Positions 49,801 through 58,705 of a stretch of DNA of 64,000 bases are shown piece by piece. A program made the translations under genes and the position numbers. The stretch is from Yamagishiella unicocca (Eukaryota > Chlorophyta > Chlorophyceae > Chlamydomonadales > Volvocaceae). The stretch's first letter is position 1; each line of letters begins with the position of its first letter. The notes beneath the pieces are model-generated. The model saw nothing but the letters and a program-made list of their open reading frames with translations. It was not told where the DNA came from and ran no database searches. The stretch covers positions 434,001-498,000 of the forward strand of contig BDSL01000015.1 of assembly GCA_003116995.1 (NCBI GenBank), in the 5' to 3' direction.

Positions 49801-52079
49801 AACCCAACCCAACCTCCACATTTCGCTCGCAGGTTTGGTTCAAGACCCTGTTTTACGGTCTGGCCTTCGAGCCGTTCGGACCCATCGTGAACATGGTGTT
49901 CCAAGTCAGCCGCGCCATCCGGCAGTTCCTGGTGATGCTCTTCATGTGCTGCTGCTCCTTCGGGGTTGCGCTCATGGTGCTGTCGCAGTTCTCATCGCCG
50001 ACGGCGACCCCGGACCAGTTCGCGCGGGACGACACGCAAGGTGGGCGGCAAGGCCGACAAGGGGGTTACAGAGATGAATACCATGGGGGTCGATGTATGC
50101 ACTAGACACAAACACAGGGGGAAATTGAATTCCCCGGGTCGCGGCATTTGGGGGGCTGGGGGGATTCACAGGAGAAACATCATTCTTTCTTTCAATCCGC
50201 CGGTTCTGGCCCAGTCCCTCGCCGTCCTCACCTCCCGCCAACACTCTCCCGAGCAATTATTTTTCCGAACATGTTACTGCGCCTTTTTGACCGGCTTTAC
50301 TACCCTATCAAAGATCCTCTTTTATTTCGTTCCCTGCCCCTTCCCTTCCCCCCCTTCCCTTCCCTGGCCCCCCTCTGCCCTGCCCTGCCCCGCCCGCAGA
50401 CTTCGGCCGCACCATGTTCACAATGTGGCTGGCGGTGTTGGGGCAGTTCAACATCTCGTGGGTGTGGGGCAGCGCCTGGCAGGAGCTGTCCATCATTTTC
50501 TTCTCCGGCTTCATGCTCGTCGTACAGATCCTGCTGCTCAACATGCTTATCGCGCTCATGCGCGACGTGTACAACCGCGTCAAGAGCACTGAGGAGGACG
50601 TGTTCCTAAAGGTGCCGTACGATGGGCGGGCGGACGCGGCTGAGACTTAGTAGTCACGTCGCATAGAGCCGGGGGGAGTAGCCGCCCGCGTTGCGGGGTT
50701 TGTTGTTGGGGGGGCCTCATTGACCGCAGGCTTGGGGGAGTCAGGCAGTGGTTCCCATGTATGGTGACCGCCGTGTCCTGACCAACCAATTCTACTGCGG
50801 AATCCCCCACTCCATACTTTCGCCTAACGAGCGCCCCGTTTAGGCTCCCTCCCTTCGTACCTCTCTCCCCCTCAACCCGTTTGTATCCCTCCCTTGCTCC
50901 CTCCCTCCCACTCCACCCCGCAGGGTCGTGCGACGCTGATTGTGGAGGTGGAGACGCTCATGGCCCGCAAGCAGCTGGAGCGATACGCCAACATGCCGCC
51001 CTACGTGCACCTGCTGACGCCCGTCACGCGCAACGACGTGCGGGACCGGTCGGGCATCGAGGCGCGACTGGAGAAGATGGAGCAGATGCTAATGTGAGTG
51101 AGCGACAGGCACGAGGGAGTGCGGGCGGCCTGCGCGGGTCCAAATCCCTCCCTACCCTCGCCGGTGCCTCCGACCGACCGAACACCCTTACGCGGCAAGC
51201 AACCCTGAGATACCCGGAAGCCATAAACCTCGAGTGCCCGAGTCCGGAATCGAAACGGCCGCCTCCTCATTTCTCCTCATTCCTCTTCGCGCGCCCGCTC
51301 CCGGGTCTCCACCCCTCCACAGGAAGCTGCAGGACGCCCTAGATCAGGGCCTGGCCGGCCCTCGCGGCGCCCCCACCTCCGGCGGACCCTCCGGCGGACC
51401 CGTCGGCCACCTCACCGCCGGCGACGGTCACGGCGACGGTTCCAACATCAACAACTCCGCGCTGTCTCAGGAGCAGCTCAACCTCATCCAGATGCAGGCG
51501 GGCAAGCTCAAGGAGATGGAGGACCAGTTCCCGGCGGTGCTGCGGCAGCTGGATCGCGTGCAGCGGTCAGTGAACAACCAGGTGCGTGCGTGTGTGTGCG
51601 TATGTGTGGGGGCGGGGAGGGGTGAGACGCCTCGGTGTGTGTGTAGATGTGTGTGTAGGTGTGTGTGTAGGTGTGTGTGTAGGTGTGTGGGTGGTGGTGT
51701 ATTATATCCGCGGATCCACGGCCGTGGGGGCGGGGAGTTGACTAGCGGCAATAGTCAACGTATAATAGACTGCATGCGGTGTGGTGCGGTGATTTGGTCG
51801 GGGTTTGTGAAGATCCAAGTCTGGGGGCATCAGGACGCCCGTACGCTCTGCGGCACCTGCCCGCCGTGATCCCTCGCGGCTGCTGTCGCCCCACAGGAGC
51901 TGCGTTTGGAGGGTGTGGTCACGGTGCTGCGCGACATCGAGAACCTGCTCCGAAACCAGCAGCCGGTGGTGATCCACCAGGAGAACAGGCAGGCGGCGCG
52001 GCGCGGGTCCATCCTGACGGAGGCGGAGCTGGAGGCGGAGGTGAAGCGGCTGCTGGGCAAGGGCGACGAGAAGTTGTAG
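37825..52079 (+). CDS. WD40-repeat / TRP-like cation channel fusion protein
   Basis: Twenty-seven exons join in phase to 1,841 aa: 37825-38136, 38800-38919, 39872-40021, 40498-40710, 40985-41044, 41303-41470, 41785-42147, 42406-42636, 42840-42954, 43254-43414, 44118-44300, 44534-44680, 45042-45269, 45545-45709, 45955-46134, 46497-46695, 46923-47083, 47358-47687, 47941-48150, 48376-48546, 48884-49315, 49516-49710, 49833-50040, 50400-50611, 50924-51093, 51323-51581, 51897-52079. Residues 1 to about 1050 are WD40 repeats (units such as [15 protein letters not shown] and [12 protein letters not shown]), enough for at least two propellers. A pre-S1 helix [11 protein letters not shown] leads into S1 (about 1381-1403), S2-S5, a pore helix [12 protein letters not shown] (1573-1584) and S6 with [17 protein letters not shown], a TRP/PKD-superfamily signature. 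The C-terminus is coiled coil. RRAS (about 1150) and RRGS (1816) are possible PKA-type sites. The intron after 45709 uses a GC donor. Likely a Ca2+-permeable channel of a cell or ciliary membrane (inferred). Confidence 0.85.
42955..42997 (+). repeat. (GAGC)n microsatellite starting at a splice donor
   Basis: About ten GAGC/GCGA units follow directly on the GTGAGT donor of the exon at 42840-42954. Confidence 0.8.
43429..43859 (+). repeat. GGGCT pentamer minisatellite in intron 10 of the channel gene
   Basis: About 430 bp of near-perfect (GGGCT)n, interrupted at intervals by variant units with GCGCT or GGGCA. The variants recur in blocks, which suggests a higher-order unit of roughly 90-110 bp. 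The RNA strand is G-rich, with runs of three G every five bases. It lies wholly between the exons at 43254-43414 and 44118-44300. All six frames are open through it only because the unit lacks stop codons. Confidence 0.92.
44697..44832 (+). repeat. (ACC)n microsatellite in an intron of the channel gene
   Basis: About 135 bp of ACC triplets with occasional ATT or AGC variants lie 16 bp downstream of the splice donor at 44681. Confidence 0.9.
48596..48683 (+). repeat. 9-bp tandem repeat (GAACACCAY) in an intron of the channel gene
   Basis: About ten tandem copies of GAACACCAT / GAACACCAC lie in the intron after the exon at 48376-48546. Confidence 0.85.
51634..51690 (+). repeat. GTGTGTGTAG tandem repeat in an intron of the channel gene
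   Basis: About four copies of a 12-bp GTGTGTGTAGRT unit lie in the intron after the exon at 51323-51581. Confidence 0.75.
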
Positions 52080-54666
52080 GGAGATCTGTGCTGGAAATGA
52101 GGAAGACGGACGGACGCGGCGTGAGCCGAGAGGTGTTGATACTAGGAGCGAGGAGGTGCAGTTGGCTCAGCCGCTACCGGTGCTGCTGGCCCAACTGCGT
52201 CCTGGTTGGCTCCAGGGTGGGAGCCACGATGGCCTCGTTGCAGGTTAGGTGAGGCTGCGTGCGGCAAAGGAGGAGAAGGAGTAAGGCGAAGACGCGTGCG
52301 GACAGGAAACCGTGACCTGGATGGCATCCCTTTTTGAATAGACGAAAATGCTGAACGGGGGCTGCGGTTTGGCTGCTGAGGAAGCAGCACCCGACGGCCC
52401 CATGGGCGGGTTGCGCCGGAACGCGCTGTCCGAGGAATGGGGGGGCGTTTACGGGATCGGCGGGCGGCCTGATTTGAGAGGCCTGGAACAACAGCATCAA
52501 CGACACCAACACCAACATCAACAACATCAAAATCAAAATCAGGGCGGCAACAGTGGTTGAGTCGCCATCACCGCTGCGGACGGGTACACGATACCGCCGT
52601 GCTGCCGCCCGTGATACGACCATCCTGGTGCGCATCCGAGTGCGCTCACGTGCTACTGGGACCACCTGCAAGCCTGTTTGCGCGAGCAGGCTGCGAAGTA
52701 GAGAAGGACGAGGAGGGGCGGAGGAGGAGGGGAGGAGGAGGAGGAGGACTGCTGCCACACACTTCCGACGAGACGGCTTTTTGGCGCGGCCGTTTGCGTG
52801 TCTCTAGGAAAGCAGGGCTCCTGCCCACAAGCGCAGCTTGTGGCTGTCGAGCCGTCGCCGCGGTGTGTCGCGGTGGGTAGCAAGTGAGGGCAGGGAGGGA
52901 AAGGCAGCTGTAGGGCAGCGCAACCCTACATGCGCAGAGCGGCTCCCGAGCCGCAGAGGCTACGCTAGCTGCGAGGAACTGTTGCCGTCGCCGTCCCCGC
53001 GGGCGCTGGCGCGTGTTTGTCTTGAGAGTGGGGGATGGGGATTTTCTTATGCTTGCGCGGCCGTGACAATGATTGTGGTTTTGGCGGTGAAACGCAGAAC
53101 CGTGCTTGTTGGTTGGTTGGCCGTCCCGTCCCGGCTCGACGCGACGTTGCCTTTCAGTGTCTCAGCCTCTGAGCGAGCCCTTGTGAAAGTTCTTCTGGGC
53201 CCTGTGCCCTTAAGCGGGATATGGCGCTTGGGGTAGATATCCCTGGATATCGGGATCACTGGTGATTAAACCCGAAATAAGCACCGTCATGGCATGGTGT
53301 GGTGTACGTGCCGCAGGAGTGTTGATTTGGGGCTCCCTGGGCTGCTGTCGCGCGTGGGGGAAAGCAGGGGTGCGCGCATGGGGTGTGTGCCTGTGTTACT
53401 GCACGGCGCCACCGTACATGGGTCTGAGTTACTGTACGGTGGCGCCGTCGTACATGGGCCTGAAACGGGGAGGTTGTTTTGACGTGATTACTGTATGCTC
53501 CTTCATCAGACGGAAAGGCGATGGAAACGCAGCATCAAGGTGCGTGTGCAGGGTGTGTTGGAAATGGGACATGTTATAGCAACGAAGACCGTGCGCGGCA
53601 CGCTCCGAAGCCTTACATGGCGGCTGCTTAATTGTACAGGAGGCGGACTATGTGATCTGGGTGTGCAGCTGCAAGTCGTGGGGAGGGTGATGACACGTAT
53701 ACACGACAGTGACTTAGTCCGTGACTTATTTTCGTCTCCCTTACATAAGCACGTGCTCCACGCAAGACTAAATTATAAGGAATAAAATCACCACCCGGTT
53801 CATATGGGTGCTGTCTTGGGGACTTTCGTTTCTCGACACCCGTTTTGCCGTAGGGCAGGTGTCCTGGTTGCAATGCTTTGTACATAAGAGGAAACGGACG
53901 AATGGCGTCGTCTGTTGTTGTAGTAGTTGTGGTGGCAGTGGCCCGGCTCCTGATGTTGCTGTGACACCGCACGCAAGGCACGGCCGCCTGGAAACGGCGG
54001 CGCTGGCGCCTCTACCCAACCATGTAATGCGCGCGAAGCATCGGCACCATGCAACCTGCAAACCCCTTGCAGTCCCGTCTTAAACCCCTCTGCTAGCACT
54101 CAAGCTGTACTGACAGACCTTAAGGCGTGATGGAAAGAGAGCATGCCATGTTTGTCCGAGGCTCTACGCGTCTCCCTCCGACTTTTGACCTTAAGTCCTC
54201 ACTCGCTCGGATATGGAATCGTAGCTCAGCAGCTCTGCTGGTGCCCTGATAAATCGTCAAGGAAAGGTGCTGCGCTGGACCCTTCCCTCAGTGTCGCGCC
54301 CCAATCCCAGGGGCCGGCCGCTGTGGGACGAAATCGAACGGAGGGGGACTGGCTGCCGCTCGCGTGACCGGCAGACATAGCTCACGCAACCCACACATGC
54401 GCTCACGTTTTTCTTTCGACCACCCTGCCATCCTCAACGCCACCTCAAAACAAGGGGCAGGGCGCCGGTGGAGTCTTCTTCCAGTCCCTCCAACTCGGTT
54501 GAAAACCTCGAGCTGCACCTCCCCCCCTTCCCGCTGACAGCGCAACCCAACGCCGCGATGACGCCGTACGAGGACGCAACGATGCCAACCTAGGCCGAGA
54601 ACTGTCCGTCGGCCCACTTGCAGGCAGCAGTGCAAGCAGGGCCAGCCTCCGACCCATGGGTCACAA
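52080..54666. other. Convergent intergenic stretch: 3' ends of the channel and UVR-TPR genes
   Basis: About 2.6 kb with no gene that I can support. It must contain both 3' UTRs. A plus-strand TGTAA at 54023-54027 could serve the channel gene, and minus-strand TGTAA near 53740 could serve the UVR-TPR gene, which would make the transcripts overlap. A CAACA/ATCAA-rich tract lies at about 52494-52545 and a purine-rich GAGGAG tract at about 52700-52750. A strong hairpin lies at 53403-53448. Confidence 0.5.
53403..53448. other. Perfect 16-bp inverted repeat (hairpin) with 14-nt loop
   Basis: ACGGCGCCACCGTACA at 53403-53418 is the exact reverse complement of TGTACGGTGGCGCCGT at 53433-53448, separated by 14 nt. 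The same two segments are also parts of an imperfect direct duplication (TTACTG ... CGTACATGGG). Confidence 0.8.
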
Positions 54667-57600
54667 CTACTGGTTTGCGGCGTCTTCGTCCGCCCGCACG
54701 TGCCGCTTCAGGTCGGCGACGAAGCGCTTGATGTTGGCCATCCCCGGGTGGACCAACAGGGCGGCCTCGAAGGCTGCGAGCGCCTCCGCGTAGCGAGAGA
54801 GCTGCAGCAGGCACAGACCCATGCCGGATGCCGCGCCAAAGTGGTACGGCTGCACAGAGGTTGGTGGCCCCCCAGGCGTAGTTGACGTGGTCGAGGGGAC
54901 GGGGAGCAGGCAGGGCAGGGGAGCGGGGGGCGAGAGGAAGAGAGGCGGGTGGGGCGGTGTCAGGTTGAAGGGATGGGTGAAAGGGAAGGAGGCTGTTGAG
55001 GGTTACCGGTAGTCTTACGTGCGTTGGTACTACGATCGGGTGGCAGGAGTGGAGCCACTGAGCTGCCACAGCCCTGCTCTCGCACCCCCACCAGACACGC
55101 CAGCCGTGCCTTACATCACACGTGGCTCTGTCGTATTGGATTTCATGTTTGTGGAAGGACACGCACCTGGATCTGCAGCACCAGCTGGCAGTCGTCTATG
55201 CTGTTCTGGTAGCGCCCCTCCAGGTAGTGCACGGTGGCGCGCTTGTTGTAGGCCTGGGTGTGTGTGGCGAGGAAACTCGGTTACATGACATAGGAAACGA
55301 AAGGCAGAAACTAGCCAGCGAATAGTTTTTAACGCGGCTACGTATGCCACGTAGCACTGATAGTGGGGCGAGGCGCGGAGACAGGAGCTACGACAATGTG
55401 TGGTACCGTTTTGAGACAAATGACGGCAATGCGGGTGCCGCCCACAAAAAGCTCCGTTAACCCCCCGCCTACCTCAACAAATGTGGGCTGCAGCGCAATG
55501 ATCCGGTCAAAGACGGCCAGCGCTTGGTCGTACGTTCCCGGTGAGCGCATATACGAGCATCCCTCCGTCATCATCTCGTTGATGCGGGGATCTCTGACCG
55601 TCAGCCGTGGCGGGCGGGAGGAAGGGATGGGATGAACGGCATTGGACGCGTGCGGGGCTAGCCAGCGGAAAATTACACGTATTACCCTCGACCACAAACC
55701 CACATTGCCGTGAATGCGTACATACGCCGCCGGACCGATGGGCTATATTCCCCTTGTCGCTTTGTCGCGGCCCCACCACGATTCCCCGCCGAGCCACTTC
55801 TCCACCCACCTGGCGCGCATGAAAATGGCCCACATGGCCTTCTCCGCAGCGTCCTGCAGCTCCGGAACCGCCAGGCATGCCGCCAGGTCGGGAATGACAG
55901 CAGCCTCGCCCGCCTCGGCTGCGGGGTTGGGGAAGGAGGAGCAAATGATGAAGGTTAACCCTCGTAAGGCGCGTCAGGCGCGCGGTGAGGCAGCGCGATG
56001 GCCGAGAACTGCGCAACTGGGTCTGCGCCTATAGCTTTGTGGACGGATACTGGCACAACGTGACGACTATTGCGCCAGCTAGCACAACTTGGCGCCCTCC
56101 CGGTGTCCTTCGCCCGAGCCGCGGCCTTGAAAGCGCGGCCTGCCACCGCGTCCTCAGCCCCCGATGCGATAGACATAATTGTCATCGAGGTGCAATGTGC
56201 GGAGCGAGAGTGTCAAATCTATTCACGGATGTGGGGCCGCGACTGTTCGAGCCGGAGCGCATAGAAGCCACGGGGCTGCAGTGCCATATGCAGCGACAAG
56301 CGCTCCGAGGAAACAAGGACGTCAGGAGGCACAAGCGGTCGTCGATACACGCGGACGGACGGACGCGATACACGCGGACGGACGGACGAAACGTCGATGA
56401 AAAGTTCGCTGTCGTACGTTTGTCATCGTTTCCAACGAAAAGTAACCATAGTACGTAGAAACTGTGACGAGATGAACTGAGATGAACAGCTGTTGCTCGT
56501 CTACCCCGCACTCTGTGACGCGGCGAATGCCCTGCATATACCAGCGCTGCCAGCGCGCGCGAAACTCGGAAGAAAGTGACAACCCGAAAACGTTTTCCAT
56601 ACGTTTGCAAAATCTTTCATAATGCAGCTGTTCGATTACTTGCAGCACTACTTTGCAATGGGCCATACTGACAGCGGTGCGGCCGTCCCTCGACGTGCGA
56701 TTTTGGTCGGTCCGACGCAGGTTCGTCGCTAGAACCCAACTCAAAATCTCGTGAGCATAGGTGCGACGTCTTGCAATTTGGGAGGCGACATCGCGAACGG
56801 TCGTTTCACGGCCGTCCTACGCAAACCTGCGCAGCCACCCATAGGCCCAATCTACAGCTGACGCAGCGCGTAGCATTTCCAAGGGCCAAAGTGTCAACCA
56901 GAAGTTCAGATCGCGAATCAATATGTTGCGGAAATACCGGTACCGATTAATAACTGAGCCGCCCGCGCTTAACCCCAATCCGGACGGCCCTTATTACATT
57001 TGGTCAAACTAGACCATAGGATTTCCGGGAGCCCACCATGGCCCTCCAGTAGGCCGGCACACATCAACAGGCCCCGCGCGCACCTACCCACGACCCCGCT
57101 TCCTCTCTGCACACACACACACACCCGCCCAGCCGCTCACCCAGGTTGTTGATGGTCTGCAGCTGCTCCTGCAGCGTCCCAGATCGGAGCCTGGCCACCT
57201 GCCCCAGGGCATACTGCAAGATGGGGGGCAGGCCCTCGAGGAGGGTCTGCCCGGCAGGGGGGAAGTGGGGCAGGGGAGGGAAACGGTGCATTCAGGATTT
57301 AGGCTTTTGAAGGAGCAGCGAGGTTGCGAGCCTGTGAGCGGGGTGCAGCTGAGGGCGGCGAATCAACAGCAATGGCAGCTAGTTTGTGGTTGCTGGCATG
57401 TAGAGGCGGCGGTAAGGGGGGTGAGGATGGGCCTGTAGGGATGTATCGAGTGTGTGTAGGAACAGGGGTGCCATCAAGAGCGTTGTGTGTATGCGGGAAT
57501 CCAAACGCTAATATTCCTTCCTATCCTCCCCCGCACCAGTGTTTTGGGGGGGGGGCGTGTTAGGCTGCCCAGGAGGGTGCAAATCGCCACGCCGTCCTGC

Positions 57601-58068
57601 ACTACCTGACGCTCAACGCGGAACCAGCGAGCCGGCCCACCTGCTGCTCATCTCGAAGCTTTGCAGCAAGATCATAGTTCTCATCTGCTACGGCAATCTT
57701 CAGCTTTCTGCGTCACGATGAGGCGACAAGCAGGGCACGGCAAAGCGGACGTGGCGCGACCGGGAGGGGGCCAACTGTCTCCGGGAGAAATATGATGTTA
57801 TTTGACCGCGTCGCACTGCAAGTGACTAGAGGATAATAATTTGTCACCTTTGGACTAGGCTTAGGCGCTGCCAGGCCTGGTCCACATCCACTTCCAGGGT
57901 TCCCAAGGCCCTGGGCCCAGGGGCGTCATCAGAAAGCGACGCCCTTTGCAGGAGCTGGATGTGAACGTTGCGATTTTGATGTCTGCAGCCCCAGGTGGAG
58001 CGAAGTCGAGCGCTGCAAGGCCTGTTGTGTGTAACTGAAGAAGAAGGGAGTGCACGCATGCTTTTCAT
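54667..58068 (-). CDS. UVR-motif and TPR-repeat protein, organelle-targeted
   Basis: Seven exons join in phase to 297 aa: 58068-57848, 57707-57641, 57246-57141, 55918-55810, 55593-55473, 55253-55167, 54849-54667. Exon 1 is Arg/Ser-rich with almost no acid until residue 47, as in chloroplast or mitochondrial transit peptides. Exon 2 encodes a UVR motif with core NYDLAAKLRDE (UvrB/UvrC interaction type). Exons 3-4 are helical (LPPILQYALGQVARL; AAVIPDLAACLAVPELQDAA). Exons 5-7 hold about three TPR units: YDQALAVFDRIIALQPTF, AYNKRATVHYLEGRYQNSID and ALAAFEAALLVHPGM. The PYHFGAASGMGLCLLQL block resembles a widespread bacterial/plant TPR family. The partner and function are unknown; the UVR motif suggests contact with a Clp-type or protein-binding partner (inference). 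The small exons 2-3 are supported by phase and motif, not by transcripts. Confidence 0.72.
56340..56395. repeat. ACACGCGGACGGACGGAC tandem repeat in intron 3 of the UVR-TPR gene
   Basis: Two tandem copies of a GGACGGAC-containing unit of about 25 bp are visible, in the 1.2-kb intron between the exons at 57246-57141 and 55918-55810. Confidence 0.6.
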
Positions 58069-58705
58069 AGATTATTTCACACGTATTTGTTTAGTAAAAA
58101 AAATGCACTTCTACAGCTTTGGACTCCGATATCAGAACCTCTGTTGTTAGAACCTCTATCGTGTGGTCGTAGTGCGCGGGAACGGAGCCTTGGCTGACCA
58201 CTGCAGAGCCATCAGCGTCCGCTACAAGTTGCAAAACGATGGAGCATACATTGTCCTACCTGAATGACTGCAAGCGTCGATGGCGAAACAGCTCCGCGTC
58301 CCTTGGGTCCTTATGCGTCTGCGACTGGGCGAGCCGCAGCCCCTGCTTTTACGGGCTACGTCAAAGTGTCCGCTAAGAGCAGCCAAGAAAGGACCACGGC
58401 GGACCATGGGATTACAGTCTTATTGCAATCCGGCCAGACCGCTGTACCTGCCCCTTCCGGGCCACGCTCACGGCACACCGCAACCCCCTCGCCTATGTAT
58501 GTACCGCTTTGCCACGGACTACTTGTCCAGCCCAACCGGATTTCGAGCACACGGTCAACCAACTAATGAAATTAAGCGCCAATAGTATTCCCCCCAAACC
58601 CAACAAGCGGGCCCGGCTGTTGCGCCTCCTCGCTGCAGCATCCCGGCGGAGGATGATATCGCGCTGCGGCAGCAGTAGCTGCTACTGCCGCCGCTTCTGC
58701 CGCTG
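58069..58705. other. Gap between the UVR-TPR and D-lactate dehydrogenase genes
   Basis: Both flanking genes are on the minus strand, so this 637-bp stretch holds the dehydrogenase 3' UTR and the UVR-TPR promoter. I see no gene in it. Confidence 0.6.
58412..58416 (-). terminator. TGTAA poly(A) signal, 290 nt beyond the D-lactate dehydrogenase stop
   Basis: TTACA on the plus strand reads TGTAA in the direction of the gene. This is the usual poly(A) signal of volvocine algae, and the spacing suits a short 3' UTR. Confidence 0.45.

Noticed and set aside
56182..56744. Short minus-strand genes in the 1.2-kb gap of the UVR-TPR gene
   Set aside because: The frames show no family similarity, and the flanking exons at 57246-57141 and 55918-55810 join in phase across the gap.
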